From assembly GCA_016872285.1 (NCBI GenBank), contig VGZZ01000029.1, positions 1 through 32,275 on the forward strand: DNA of 32,275 bases, read 5' to 3'. Positions 7,966-16,866 of this stretch are shown one piece after another. Source of the DNA: SAR202 cluster bacterium. Its GTDB lineage: Bacteria > Chloroflexota > Dehalococcoidia > Lucifugimonadales > GCA-2712585. A model generated the notes under the pieces. It did no database searches. It was given only the letters and a program-made list of their open reading frames with translations, and had not been told where the DNA came from. The position numbers were made by a program, and so were the translations under genes. How positions within the stretch are numbered: the stretch's first letter is position 1; the number at the start of each line of letters is the position of its first letter.

Positions 7966-8901
7966 ATGCCCCACGCCAACGTAGGCAAGTCCGGCCAACT
8001 CTTTAATCGCATCGGCTTCATCGGCATCGGCCGCATGGGCCTCCCCATGGCCCGCAGCCTCCTCTCCGCCGGCTTCCACCTCACCGTCCACAACCGCACC
8101 CCCGCAAAAGCCCAATCCATAGTCTCCCTTGGAGCGACCCCCGCCTCCTCCCCCACCGACATCGCCCGCGCCTGCGACGCCGTCCTCGCCTGCCTCCCCG
8201 ACGTGCCCGCCTCCGAAAGCGTTTTTCTCGGCCCCGACGGCCTCATCGCCAACGCCCGCCCCGGCCAGCTTTTCATCGATTTCAGTACCGTCGGTCCCAC
8301 CACCTCCCGCCGCATCTACAACGCCGCCAAGGCCAAAGGCGCCCGCTTCCTCGACGCCCCCGTCAGCGGCGGTGTCGAACGCGCCGCCTCCGCCTCCCTC
8401 ACCATCATGGCCGGCGGCGACCGTGACGCCTTTGACCGCGCCCTGCCCATCTTCAATACCCTCGGCTCCACCGTTCGATACGTCGGCCCCTCCGGCGCTG
8501 GCAGCGTGGTCAAGCTCATCAACCAGCTCCTGGTGGGCGTCCATACCCTCGCCGCCGCCGAGGCCCTGGTCCTGGGCGCCAAGGCCGACGCCGACCCCAA
8601 GCAACTTCTGGAAATCCTTAAAGTGTCATGGGGCCAGAGCTTTATGCTCGATCGCAACGGGCCCATTATGCTTGAGCGTCGCTACGACGACGCCCGCGGC
8701 CCCCTTCGCCTCCTCCTCAAAGACATGTCCCTGGTCAATCAGATGGGCCGAGACTCCGGCGTCCCCCTCCGCGCCGCCTCCCAGGCCCTCGAAGCCTTCC
8801 GCCAGGCCGCCGACCAAGGCATGAGCGAGCTGGACCTCAGCGCCCTCGGCCTGCTGCTGGAAAAAGAGGCCGGCATCCGTATCGCTGACTTGTCATCCTG
8901 A
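7966..8901 (+). CDS. NAD(P)-dependent beta-hydroxyacid dehydrogenase (3-hydroxyisobutyrate dehydrogenase family)
   Basis: 311 residues. The Rossmann motif GFIGIGRMGLPMA (GxGxxG, Gly20/22/25) is near the N-terminus, and HNRT near 42-45 resembles NADP-preferring members. The substrate motif DAPVSGG is at 130-136. The catalytic lysine of GAGSVVKLINQLL is Lys183. These features fit 3-hydroxyisobutyrate, tartronate-semialdehyde or similar dehydrogenases acting in the cytosol, and the substrate cannot be chosen from sequence alone. The start is supported by TGGAGG 7 bases before the ATG. It is 12 residues longer at the N-terminus than typical members. The gene diverges from the aminotransferase, and valine breakdown could link the two, but that is speculative. 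Confidence 0.88.
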   Translation: MPHANVGKSGQLFNRIGFIGIGRMGLPMARSLLSAGFHLTVHNRTPAKAQSIVSLGATPASSPTDIARACDAVLACLPDVPASESVFLGPDGLIANARPGQLFIDFSTVGPTTSRRIYNAAKAKGARFLDAPVSGGVERAASASLTIMAGGDRDAFDRALPIFNTLGSTVRYVGPSGAGSVVKLINQLLVGVHTLAAAEALVLGAKADADPKQLLEILKVSWGQSFMLDRNGPIMLERRYDDARGPLRLLLKDMSLVNQMGRDSGVPLRAASQALEAFRQAADQGMSELDLSALGLLLEKEAGIRIADLSS

Positions 8902-9110
8902 GCGAAGTGCCGATGTACTCGTCGGTACCCAGTCGAAGGATCTATGCCTAAACCGCTACCCACCACTTACCTAACCTTGACTTCTCTTTCTCCATGGGGA
9001 AGGGGGCTGGTAGGGATAAATGTCATTTCGAGCGTAGCCTGTCCTGAGCCTGTCGAATGGGTCGAGAAACCTCAACGATACGTCTGCCACCATCACGCCC
9101 CATTATCACT
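8892..9110. repeat. Two interspersed repeat copies in the intergenic space
   Basis: 8892-8945 reads tgtcatcctgagcgaagtg...cccagtcgaaggatc and resembles the copy at about 105-160; its start overlaps the dehydrogenase stop. 9022-9095 reads gtcatttcgagcgtagcctgtcctgagcctgtcgaatgg...cgtctgccaccat and includes the REP-like core. Confidence 0.65.
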
Positions 9111-9148
9111 ACCTTCACCTTCCCTCGCCCTCCCACTCCCACCTCCCC

Positions 9149-10537
9149 CTACGGCCCAAACGAATTCCCACCCTCGTCCACCATCTCTCCATCATTGCTT
9201 ATCCCCCCGGGTCCCTCCCCCGGGTTACCCCCCCCCACCAGTATGCTCCCCCGAATCGTCAGCCGCCCGCTCACGCCGTTCCTTATATTTGATCCATTGA
9301 CCGAAAAATTATCCTGCAGCGTCGTCTCGACTATGCTCATGACTCCTGCATTGAATATCCCGCCGCCGCTGCTGCTCCGCGAGCACTCATTATCTTCAAT
9401 ACGCGCCCGCGTTATCGTCGCCTCCGCTCCCTCCTCGTTATATATACCTGCGCCGCCGATATAGAACGTCCACCCGCCCGATAACGTCACATCCGTCAAT
9501 ATCATCTCGCCCAGGTTCAGAATCAGCCCCCCTCGTACATCCGCATAGCTGTCTCGAATCAACACACTCTCGATAGTCAGCTTGCCTTCGTTGACAATGG
9601 CCCCGCCTCCATGCAGAACACCACTCTGCGCTGAGTCGTAGCGCGCTCCATTTTGTAGGGTCATCACACCAAGCCCTAGGTCCCCATCCGGCATAACATG
9701 GAACAACCGCCTCCCCCGGCTGACGTCACCCTCCACCCTTCCCCCATCGATGGTCGTCCCTGCTTCCCCCGTAATTGTTACCGTCGCGTTCACGGCTATC
9801 TCGCCCAGTGTTAAACCGTACTCTTCTGCAAGCAGCGTTACCTCCGTCTCTCCCTCCAGCTCGTTCGCCTCCTCCACCGCGGCCCGAAGGGTGCATTGAC
9901 CCTCTGCCGTCTCGCACACCCCGTCCCCTGGCGAGGCGTCAGCCGCATCCGATGTGGTATTCACGCTAAACGTCCGGGTGCTCGAAATCGGCGTGGGGGT
10001 CGGCATGGGGGTGGGAGTAGGTGGCAAGACCGCTGGCGCGCCGGTGAGGCTCTCACATGCTATGGCATCGCCGTCGCCGTCCATCACATGCGGGTCACTG
10101 TCAGGCCCTCCAGCAGCTTCGTAGAAGTCCTGGGCCTCATCCCAATTGCTGAAGTCGGTGCAGTTGCGATCATCTCCATCAGGGTCAAAGCGAAAAGGTC
10201 TGCCAGTCCGCTTGCCGGTGGGTATGCCGGGACGCGTCGGCGTCCCTGAGGACCTTACGATGGGCGTCGGCGTCATCGTGGCCGTAGCCTGCGTCTGCGT
10301 AGGCGTCGATGTCACTGTAGGAGTTGACGTCGCGGTGGCCGTGGGCGACGAACCGCCGTTTGTCGAGTTCGTCTGGCTCGGAGTCTGCGTAGCGGTAGGC
10401 GATGGCGATGGCAGCAGAGGGGAGGTCGCGGTAGCAGTCGGCGATGGCGTGCTGTTCAGTGCGCCCGGCTCATCCTCGCCGCAGTTGATGAGCGCTATCA
10501 TCCCCGCCAAAATCAACGCTAGCCATATATACCTCAT
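9149..10537 (-). CDS. Excalibur/CSLREA-domain lipoprotein with beta-helix C-terminus
   Basis: 462 residues. A signal segment (YIWLALILAGMIALINC) suggests lipidation at Cys19, though LINC is only a fair lipobox. Residues 25-105 are a Pro/Thr/Ser linker with TATATS and TPTPT repeats. Residues 117-163 form an Excalibur-type calcium-binding domain, with NCTDFSNWDEAQDFYEAAGG and then DGDGDAIACE. A second TPTPMPTPTP linker follows. At 189-225 a CSLREA-like segment (FSVNTTSDAADASPGDGVCE, CTLRAAVEEAN) begins a parallel beta-helix of polymorphic outer-membrane-repeat type (GGAIVNEGKLTIESVLIRDS and similar turns). The protein is probably tethered outside the membrane; its role is unknown. It belongs to the same broad class as the broken gene at 21281-23541. 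Confidence 0.8.
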   Translation of the reverse strand: MRYIWLALILAGMIALINCGEDEPGALNSTPSPTATATSPLLPSPSPTATQTPSQTNSTNGGSSPTATATSTPTVTSTPTQTQATATMTPTPIVRSSGTPTRPGIPTGKRTGRPFRFDPDGDDRNCTDFSNWDEAQDFYEAAGGPDSDPHVMDGDGDAIACESLTGAPAVLPPTPTPMPTPTPISSTRTFSVNTTSDAADASPGDGVCETAEGQCTLRAAVEEANELEGETEVTLLAEEYGLTLGEIAVNATVTITGEAGTTIDGGRVEGDVSRGRRLFHVMPDGDLGLGVMTLQNGARYDSAQSGVLHGGGAIVNEGKLTIESVLIRDSYADVRGGLILNLGEMILTDVTLSGGWTFYIGGAGIYNEEGAEATITRARIEDNECSRSSSGGGIFNAGVMSIVETTLQDNFSVNGSNIRNGVSGRLTIRGSILVGGGNPGEGPGGISNDGEMVDEGGNSFGP

Positions 10538-11258
10538 AGGCCGCCGCCTGGGCTTCCCGCCCGGTATTAATGGTAATTGCGGTGTACTTTAGTCCTTCCC
10601 ATCACACGTTCAACCACCCGCCAGGACTTAGGCCGCCTGCCAAATGGACTAGTGCGCCTTAAGAAGCAAAACTGGCCGCCTGCCAGTGACATCTGCCTCT
10701 TTACTTAAGACTCCTCTGGTCGCTATCCTTATCACCCTGATCATCAGTCCCTTACTCATAAGCCCATCATCACTGAGGTCATTAACAAGAGAACAATAAG
10801 GACAACTCAGAAAACAATTCCGTATCTAGCCCACGCCTGAAACTCTGAATTGTTCCCCCTAAAAAATCTTTTCAAATACACCCGTTCTCAAAGCGCATTC
10901 TGTGGCCGCCAGCAAGATCTATGCCGCGCCACTTATAGTGCGGTAAGGTATGAACTTCTACCTGCAACGCCCCTTGTTCATTAAGGACCGAGGTCTATGA
11001 AAATGAAAGCGAATTGTCATTCCGAGCGGAGTCTCCCCAACCTTAGTTTCTATTCAATTAGGGAAGCTCAATTTATCGGCTTGTACTCGGACCTAGTCGA
11101 GGAATCTGTTATGACCAAAGCCTGGCTTGGCTTTTGAGTGGCACGCCCCGCTCTCTCCTAGTCACACAACTACTATCACCTTCCGTGACCAGCATCATAC
11201 CTCTTTGACCTAGGTAGCGTGCCACATCCGGCCTATTGAACCTCCCCCATCCATCCCC
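10538..11258. other. Long intergenic region, ends with a repeat copy
   Basis: About 720 bases with no supported gene, no tRNA and no clear terminator. From about 10690 to 10990 it is less GC-rich than the coding regions. Its last third holds the 118-base repeat at 11011-11128. It separates the lipoprotein from the end of the phn operon. Confidence 0.5.
11011..11128. repeat. 118-base interspersed repeat, copy 1
   Basis: Nearly identical to 29032-29147. Both contain tctccccaaccttagtttct, then attcaattagggaagctc, atttatcggcttgtactcg and gtcgaggaatctgt, in the same order. The outer parts (attccgagcg...gtcgaggaatctg) match the ends of the shorter repeats at about 105-160 and 8892-8945, as though a middle segment had been added. 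Confidence 0.85.
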
Positions 11259-12074
11259 CTACCGCGCCAGCCTCCTCATCCCCATGCTCGCCAGGTCCAC
11301 CATCACCACCAGTATCAGGTACCACATCAGCAGCAACGCCACGTCCGTGTACCTGAAGAAACTCATGTCCAGCCGGAACTCCCGGCCTAGCCCTCCCGCC
11401 GCCACAAACCCCACTACAATCGTCGTCCGAATAATCACCTCCCATCGATATAACAGGTACGTCAGGAACTGCGGCATCGCCTGCGGCAGTATCGCGTACG
11501 CCAGCATCTGGAAACGGCTCGCCCCCGCCGTCCGCAGCGCCCTCGCCGGCCTCGGGTCCAGGTTCTCCACCACCTCTGACGACAGCCTCCCCACAATGCC
11601 AAAATTGTGCAGTCCCAGCGCGATAGCCCCCGGCAATATCCCCGGCGAGAACAGGAACACCACTATCATCGCCATGGTCAGTTCCGGAATGCCGCGAGTG
11701 ATTATGAACAGTCCCCGCACCACAAAGAACATCCCCTTCCACACCGGCGACCTCGACACCGCCAGCTCCCCGGACGCCACGTTCCACGCCCCGGCCATAA
11801 ACGTCAGCAAAGCCAGGAAGCCCGCAATCCCTATCGCCAGCACGCTCATAGCCAGGGTGCTGTACGCCAGCTTCCCCGCCTCCGCCCACTTGGAGGCATC
11901 CAGGAACGCCGGCGTCCCCGGCCTGCCCACCCCCGCCAGGTCCTCCAGGAACCCCCACGCTCGGCGCCACGTGTTGCCGTTGAACAGGTCCCCAAACCCG
12001 CTGTCGCTGCCCGACAAAATATACCCCCACGACGCCCCCGCCAGCGCCACCGCCACTACCGCCGACACCCTCAC
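11259..12074 (-). CDS. phnE: Phosphonate-type ABC transporter permease (second PhnE)
   Basis: 271 residues if started at the GTG at 12074. The frame stays open to 12647, but that extra sequence is translated repeat DNA, not protein. Membrane segments start at about residue 2 (SAVVAVALAGASWGYIL). The cytoplasmic EAA loop reads ALRTAGASRFQMLAYAILPQ, followed by TYLLYRWEVIIRTTIVVGFV and GAGGLG-like AAGGLGREF, as in PhnE. It forms the inner-membrane channel with the other PhnE at 12563, energised by the ATPase at 13341. The start is uncertain because the nearest Shine-Dalgarno-like GGGGAGG is 17 bases away. About 490 bases of repeats separate it from the rest of the operon. Confidence 0.82.
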   Translation of the reverse strand: MRVSAVVAVALAGASWGYILSGSDSGFGDLFNGNTWRRAWGFLEDLAGVGRPGTPAFLDASKWAEAGKLAYSTLAMSVLAIGIAGFLALLTFMAGAWNVASGELAVSRSPVWKGMFFVVRGLFIITRGIPELTMAMIVVFLFSPGILPGAIALGLHNFGIVGRLSSEVVENLDPRPARALRTAGASRFQMLAYAILPQAMPQFLTYLLYRWEVIIRTTIVVGFVAAGGLGREFRLDMSFFRYTDVALLLMWYLILVVMVDLASMGMRRLAR

Positions 12075-12562
12075 CGGCGTCCACCACCGTTTCCTCCCCT
12101 CAGGTCTCTTCTCTCCCCCCGAATCCCCCCTTCCCCCGCTTCCTGCGGGGGAAGGATAAAGAGCCTGTCCTGAGTGCGCCTGCCCTGAGCCTGGTCGAAG
12201 GGTCGAAGGAATGGGGGTCTCTCCTCGTGTTCCCTCTGGTCCTCTCCCCCCTTGAGACGCGTGATGTTCGCTAGAGGCCTGACTTCTGACAAACTGCGAG
12301 TCTTTTGAGCCAGCCGGGATTGGGGGACGTCTCATCTGGTTCTCCCCCTTCGGCCTGAAAGGCGAAGGGGGAGTTAGAGGGGGTTGTGGTGCCTTACTTT
12401 CTCTTCCCCTTCCAGCAGGAAGGGGCCAGGGGATGGTATCCCGATTAAGAACAGGAATGTGCTTCGCATCACACCTTTGAAGGGAAAGTTTTGCCCTAGC
12501 CCAGGCTTGGTCGAAAGAACAGAAGGTCGTGGCTTCGGCGGAGACATGGCCTCTATCCTTCC
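12075..12562. repeat. Repeat cluster inserted between the two phnE genes
   Basis: Two elements can be told apart. 12125-12225 carries cttcctgcgggggaagg, then gcctgtcctgag...cctgagcctggtcgaaggg. 12341-12488 is a shortened copy of the large repeat at 27934-28143, sharing ctctccccttccagcagg, aaggggccaggggatggtat and cccgatta-gaaca. One minus-strand frame runs open through all of it, giving a false N-terminal extension of the downstream permease. Confidence 0.75.
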
Positions 12563-13387
12563 TCATCTCGTCATCGACCTCCTCACCCACGCGCTCCACC
12601 CGTCCACCAGCGTAATAATCGCGATGAGGAAGTACAGCAGCGTCCACACCTCCTCATACCGCAAGTCCCCCAGCGACAACTGTATCTGCAACCCAAGCCC
12701 GCCTACCCCCACAAACCCCATAATCGCCGCCGACCGCAGCGCGCACTCGAAGCGATAGAAGCTGTAGCTCAGCATGTCCGGCATCGCCATTGGCAGCCGC
12801 CCAAACAGCAGCACCTTCCACTCCGACGCCCCCGAGCTCCGCAGCGCCCTCAACGGCTGCTCCGGCACGTCGTTCAATATGTCGGCGTAGATGCGGCCCA
12901 GAATGCCCCCATACGGTATCCCCAGCGCCAGCACCGCCGCCATCGGCGATAGTCCCAGCGCCACCACAAACAGCCACGCCCACACCAGCTCGTGTATCGA
13001 CCGCAGGAAGCCCAGCGTGAACCGAAAGCCTCCCGCGCTAGCCCATCGCGCCCCCCGGCTCCGCGCCAGCGCCCCCGACGCCAGGACCCCCAGCGGGAAC
13101 CCTATCGCCAGCGCCAGGCACATGCCCGCCACCGCGTAGGCCACCGTCTGCCACGCCGACTCTACCCCCAGCCTCAAAAACGATGCCGATAGCTCCGGCG
13201 TAAGGGCGGCCTTAACTAGCTGTCCAATGGCAGACCACCCGCCCGGGTGCACCACGTCCTCCACCCAGTTCACCGACGCCAGGCTCCACAGCACGGCCAC
13301 CACCAGGATTAGCGTCAGGAAGCCGCGGCCCTGGAAGAAGCTATGCCTTGGCTTTGGCTGGGCCTTCGCTGAGGTTATAGAGGCCAT
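12563..13387 (-). CDS. phnE: Phosphonate-type ABC transporter permease (first PhnE)
   Basis: 274 residues with about six hydrophobic segments, beginning at GFLTLILVVAVLWSLASV. The EAA loop is ALRSSGASEWKVLLFGRLP. FECALRSAAIMGFVGVGGLG is a strong PhnE signature. It pairs with the permease at 11259 to form the membrane channel. Its ATG lies 47 bases inside the end of the ATPase gene, so translation is probably coupled. The sequence does not discriminate between phosphonate, phosphite and other reduced-phosphorus substrates. Confidence 0.9.
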   Translation of the reverse strand: MASITSAKAQPKPRHSFFQGRGFLTLILVVAVLWSLASVNWVEDVVHPGGWSAIGQLVKAALTPELSASFLRLGVESAWQTVAYAVAGMCLALAIGFPLGVLASGALARSRGARWASAGGFRFTLGFLRSIHELVWAWLFVVALGLSPMAAVLALGIPYGGILGRIYADILNDVPEQPLRALRSSGASEWKVLLFGRLPMAMPDMLSYSFYRFECALRSAAIMGFVGVGGLGLQIQLSLGDLRYEEVWTLLYFLIAIITLVDGWSAWVRRSMTR

Positions 13388-14123
13388 TAAGTATGTTGTC
13401 CGATAGTTTCACCACCGGCAGGTCGAACTGCACTTTGCCCTGCCTCAAGCCAATAGCGCGAGTGAAGTAGGCCCGCGCTAGGTGCGTCGTGTGTATGCTG
13501 GCTATCAGCGTCTTGTTGGACTCCGACACTATCCTGGTCAAAAGCTGCATCAGGTCCTCCGCCCGCGCCGGGTCCAGCGACGCCACTGGCTCGTCCGCCA
13601 GCACCACCCTCGACCCTTGCGCCAGCAGCCTTGCCAGCGCCACCCTCTGCTGCTCCCCTCCCGATAGGTGCGACGTCCTCTCGTACAGCTTGTCCGGTAT
13701 TCCCACCCGCAACAGCGCGTCCTGCACCATCGGCTTCTCTTGCGGCGCCACCAGCGAGACCAGGGAGCGCCACAGGCTCCAATACCCTAGCCGCCCCGCC
13801 ATGATGTTGTGCATCACCGACAGGTGCGGCACCAGGTCCAGCTGCTGGTGCATTACGCCCACCAGCCCCGCCAGTTCCCTCCCAGGGTGCAGTGATGCCA
13901 CGTCGATGCCGTCCAGCGTCACCGCGCCCTGGTCGGGCTTGATCACGCCGCCAATCAAGTTCAAAAGCGTGGTCTTCCCGCTGCCGCTGGGCCCCAGCAG
14001 CGCCACCCGCTCCCCGTCCCGTATGTGCAGCGTCAGCGGCGACAGCGCCGCCGTCCCGTTATAGCTCTTCGCGACGCCCTGTAACACCACCAGGGGCTTG
14101 GGAGTTAGCGCCACAAACGTCAC
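13341..14123 (-). CDS. phnC: Phosphonate-type ABC transporter ATP-binding protein
   Basis: 260 residues. Walker A GPSGSGKTT is at 44-52, a Q-loop glutamine in VMHQQLDLV near 93-95, the signature LSGGEQQRV at 153-161, Walker B VVLADEP at 173-179, and the H-loop SIHTTHLA near 209-216. The insert HNIMAGRLGYWSLWRSL between Q-loop and signature is a hallmark of PhnC. It powers import through the two PhnE permeases. The start is a GTG that overlaps the stop of the binding-protein gene (GTGA), so the two are translationally coupled. Confidence 0.93.
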   Translation of the reverse strand: MTFVALTPKPLVVLQGVAKSYNGTAALSPLTLHIRDGERVALLGPSGSGKTTLLNLIGGVIKPDQGAVTLDGIDVASLHPGRELAGLVGVMHQQLDLVPHLSVMHNIMAGRLGYWSLWRSLVSLVAPQEKPMVQDALLRVGIPDKLYERTSHLSGGEQQRVALARLLAQGSRVVLADEPVASLDPARAEDLMQLLTRIVSESNKTLIASIHTTHLARAYFTRAIGLRQGKVQFDLPVVKLSDNILNGLYNLSEGPAKAKA

Positions 14124-15040
14124 TCTACCAGCTTTAGTCGCTTGGCCACGTCTTCAATCGCCCCGTAGAGGCTGTTGTCCGCGGCCACAAACTTATCCGT
14201 GCTGAAATCCTTCAAAATAGCCGCCATCGCCGGATCCTCGCCCATAGTTAATAGCGCTGTCTTCAGCCTGTCCGTGAAGCCCGCGCCAAAGGTCTTGTCC
14301 AAGTCCGCCCTTACCGACCAGTTGTAATCGTAATAGGCGTCCGTCGTGTTCAGCACTCTCACCTTGTTCAGGTCCACCTTCCCCTCCCGCACCGCCGTGG
14401 CCCACACCGCCTCGTTCAGCGCCCCGGCCTGGAAGGCCCCACTCTCCACCAGCTTCCATGTAGTGTCGTGAGAGCCTGAGTAGTTAGGCAGGCCTTTGAA
14501 GTCCTTATCGGCGTCCACTCCCGCCTGTAGCAGGAAGTACCGGGGCATCAGGTGGCCCGACGTAGAACTCTCACTGCCGAAAGTGAAGCTGGACCCCTTC
14601 AAGTCCGCCAGAGTCTGCGCGGCCAGGTCCTTCTGTACGATGAAGACCGAATGGAACTGCGTATCGATGGGCCGCTGGGCTATCGCCACGGAGCCGGGTG
14701 TCACCTTCCGCGCTTGCACCCCCGTCAGCCCGCCGAACCACGCTAACTGAATCTCCCCGTTCTTGAACCCCGTCACCACGGCGGCATAGTCCACAGTCGC
14801 CACGTACTTCGCCTCCACCCCCAGCTTCCGGCTCAGATAGTCGGCCACGCCGCTGAAGCGTCGCACCAGCACCGCCGTATCCTGGTCCGGAATCGCACCA
14901 ATATTCAGAACCTTTGATGAGCTCGCCGCGGGGGTATTGCCCGACCCCGGCGTCCCGTCCTCTTCACCGCAAGCGGCTGCTGCTATCAGCACAAGCAGCA
15001 ATGGCAAAAGCAAGAGCCAGTGTCTTGATAACCTAATCAC
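14120..15040 (-). CDS. phnD: Phosphonate-type ABC transporter substrate-binding lipoprotein
   Basis: 306 residues from a GTG at 15040, chosen because AAGGAGG lies 5 bases upstream and a signal peptide follows at once (RHWLLLLPLLLVLIAAAAC). The frame extends to 15178 without support. Cys24 in AAAC is the likely lipidation site, so the protein sits on the outer face of the membrane. The mature part has family features: LNIGAIPDQD, EIQLAWFGGLTGVQA, HSVFIVQKD, SFTFGSESSTSGHLMPRYFL and GSHDTTWKLVESGAFQAGALNEAVW. It is first in the phnD-phnC-phnE-phnE operon. No C-P lyase or phosphonatase gene is in the window. I see no convincing Pho box upstream. Confidence 0.92.
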   Translation of the reverse strand: MIRLSRHWLLLLPLLLVLIAAAACGEEDGTPGSGNTPAASSSKVLNIGAIPDQDTAVLVRRFSGVADYLSRKLGVEAKYVATVDYAAVVTGFKNGEIQLAWFGGLTGVQARKVTPGSVAIAQRPIDTQFHSVFIVQKDLAAQTLADLKGSSFTFGSESSTSGHLMPRYFLLQAGVDADKDFKGLPNYSGSHDTTWKLVESGAFQAGALNEAVWATAVREGKVDLNKVRVLNTTDAYYDYNWSVRADLDKTFGAGFTDRLKTALLTMGEDPAMAAILKDFSTDKFVAADNSLYGAIEDVAKRLKLVE

Positions 15041-15388
15041 TGAAGCCTCCTTACACCTGTTCTTTATTCCAGCGGGATTACGTGCAATACCCACGGCACG
15101 CAGCCTGGAACAGGACAAGGGGCCTACAGCGGAGAAGTCTAGTCGGCTATGGGAACAAGTAAACGCGGCAGGACGCACCTCGCCCAGTCCAGGCGCGCCC
15201 TCAGGTGAAGCCTCTATGAATTGCCGGTCGAATAATCTGAGCGTTCATATCAAGTATTGAAAATATTAATGATTCCTATTGATGTTAGTCAATATATCCC
15301 ACAGTTGAGGCAAAATGACCCGCCCGAAACCTTGCTCTCATCCGTATCGATGGTAAAATCCCCTTGACCACTCATTATCTGGAGGGCT
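15041..15388. other. Divergent intergenic region between phnD and the MscS gene
   Basis: About 350 bases that must hold the promoters of both flanking units. 15245-15310 is A/T-rich, with ttgaaaatattaatgattcc and ttgatgttagtcaatatat. I could not fix a -35/-10 pair with proper spacing in either direction. A palindromic ggcgcgcc lies near 15192-15199. Confidence 0.45.
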
Positions 15389-16498
15389 ATGCATCCTGAC
15401 TTTGCTGAAGGCTCCATAGCCTGGGAAGTCCTCTTCTCCGCCGCCTATCTCGGCGGCGCGCTCCTCATCGCCTTCCTCATCCACCCCACCTTGACCGGCA
15501 TCGCCCGTGTCCTCACCGCCCGCACCAAGACCTCCCTGGACGACCTCCTCGTCGCCGCCATATCTCGCCCCCTCTTCTTCATGGTGCTTCTCCAGGGCGC
15601 CTTCCTGGGCCTCACCAGCACCACCTTCCTCAACGATGGCCAGGAGATCATCAACAACACCTGGTTTATCCTCGCCATGGCGCTCCTCCTCTACGCCCTC
15701 CAGCGATTGGTCAGCGCCGTCCTTTTGTGGTATGGCCGCGACGTGGCCGACAAGACTCGCAGCCAGATGGACGATAAGCTCCTTCCCCTGTTGCGCCGCA
15801 TAGCTGGCGTATTAATCTACTCCGTTGGTACCCTTTTCATACTGGCTAACCTGGGGGTCCAGATTAGCCCCCTGCTGGCAGGCCTCGGCATCGGAGGCCT
15901 GGCCGTCGCCCTGGCCCTCCAGCCCACCCTCAGCAACCTCTTCGCCAGCTTCTACGTCGTCGCCGACGGCAGCATCGCCACCGGCGACTTCATCGAGATC
16001 CAGGGCGGCCCCATGGGCGAGGTGGTGGACATCGGCTGGCGCAGCACCAAAATACAGAGCCCCCAGGGCAACTATGTCATTATTCCCAACTCCAAGCTGG
16101 CCGATAGCATCGTCACCAACTACAACGGTCCCACGGCGGAGATGAGCGCGGTGGTGAACTGCGGCGTCGCCTACGAGTCCAACTTGGCCCGGGTGGAGGA
16201 GGTGGCTAAAGACGTCGGCCAGGAGGTCATCAACGCCCTCCCTGAAGACGTGGTCGTCAAGACCGCCAAACCCGCCGTCGTCTTCACCAAGTTTGGCGAC
16301 TCCAACATCGACTTCGTGATAGTCCTTCGCGCCACCAATCGAGGCAACACCTTCGCCGTCAACCACCAGCTTATCCGTCGCCTTCACGCCCGCTTTACCC
16401 AGGAAGGCATTGAGATCAACCACCCTGTGCGAAAGCTCGTCCAGCCCAGCGGCAACGGCGCAGGCCATCTTCTAAAGAACCCCGCCAGCGCGGACTAG
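15389..16498 (+). CDS. Small-conductance mechanosensitive channel (MscS family)
   Basis: 369 residues. Hydrophobic segments lie at about 13-33, 62-78, 91-113, 135-155 and 161-190. The last is the pore-lining MscS helix, with LLAGLGIGGLAVALALQPTL and LSNLFASFYV. A cytoplasmic beta domain follows (GDFIEIQGGPMGEVVDIGWR, IIPNSKLADSIVTNY) and then the alpha/beta end, closing with EGIEINHP. Channels of this family open under membrane tension and release solutes on osmotic downshock. Five predicted membrane segments are more than the three of E. coli MscS. CTGGAGGG lies 5 bases before the ATG. Confidence 0.93.
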   Translation: MHPDFAEGSIAWEVLFSAAYLGGALLIAFLIHPTLTGIARVLTARTKTSLDDLLVAAISRPLFFMVLLQGAFLGLTSTTFLNDGQEIINNTWFILAMALLLYALQRLVSAVLLWYGRDVADKTRSQMDDKLLPLLRRIAGVLIYSVGTLFILANLGVQISPLLAGLGIGGLAVALALQPTLSNLFASFYVVADGSIATGDFIEIQGGPMGEVVDIGWRSTKIQSPQGNYVIIPNSKLADSIVTNYNGPTAEMSAVVNCGVAYESNLARVEEVAKDVGQEVINALPEDVVVKTAKPAVVFTKFGDSNIDFVIVLRATNRGNTFAVNHQLIRRLHARFTQEGIEINHPVRKLVQPSGNGAGHLLKNPASAD

Positions 16499-16505
16499 CC
16501 CCGCT

Positions 16506-16817
16506 CTACATCTGCTTCTTCAGGTTGCTGGAGCGCACCTCGAACCGCTTCACCCAGTACTCCCCGGCATACAGGTGGCTTACCGACTGGGCGTTCTTCT
16601 TCCTCTCCGGGCTCCGCTCGTACGCCTCCACCGCCTCCCGGCTCTCCCAGTACGTAATCGATATGCCTTCGTCTGGGTTGTCGTTGCTGCGTAAAAGCTG
16701 CCGCCCAATGAACCCCTTCGCCCGCTCCCACACCGGCATAATCGTATTGTCGTAATGCTGCTCGTACTCGTCCCACGCTCCCGGCTTTACCCGTCCCCAG
16801 AATATTCGTACATACAT
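16506..16817 (-). CDS. ABM-type (antibiotic biosynthesis monooxygenase-like) small protein
   Basis: 103 residues, a single ferredoxin-like alpha/beta domain. It opens with YVRIFWGRVKPGAWDEYEQH and continues with GFIGRQLLRS and ISITYWESREAVEAYERSPE, the usual ABM pattern. Members range from quinone monooxygenases to haem-degrading enzymes; no specific activity can be assigned. GGGAG precedes the ATG. It converges on the MscS gene, whose stop is only 7 bases away. It is the last of three same-strand genes led by the hydantoinase. Confidence 0.75.
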   Translation of the reverse strand: MYVRIFWGRVKPGAWDEYEQHYDNTIMPVWERAKGFIGRQLLRSNDNPDEGISITYWESREAVEAYERSPERKKNAQSVSHLYAGEYWVKRFEVRSSNLKKQM

Positions 16818-16866
16818 ACCCGTATCTCCCTTCCTGCCATAATCAGGCTATCCTAATGCTTGCCTT

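Noticed and set aside
10538-11010. tRNA or riboswitch in the long intergenic region
   Set aside because: No cloverleaf, T-loop sequence or known aptamer core was found on either strand by eye.
12075-12647. A 190-residue N-terminal extension of the second PhnE
   Set aside because: It translates repeat DNA shared with 27934-28143 and other intergenic places; a normal PhnE length is reached from about 12074.
15041-15178. A longer start for PhnD at 15178
   Set aside because: The strong AAGGAGG and the signal peptide both point to the GTG at 15040.
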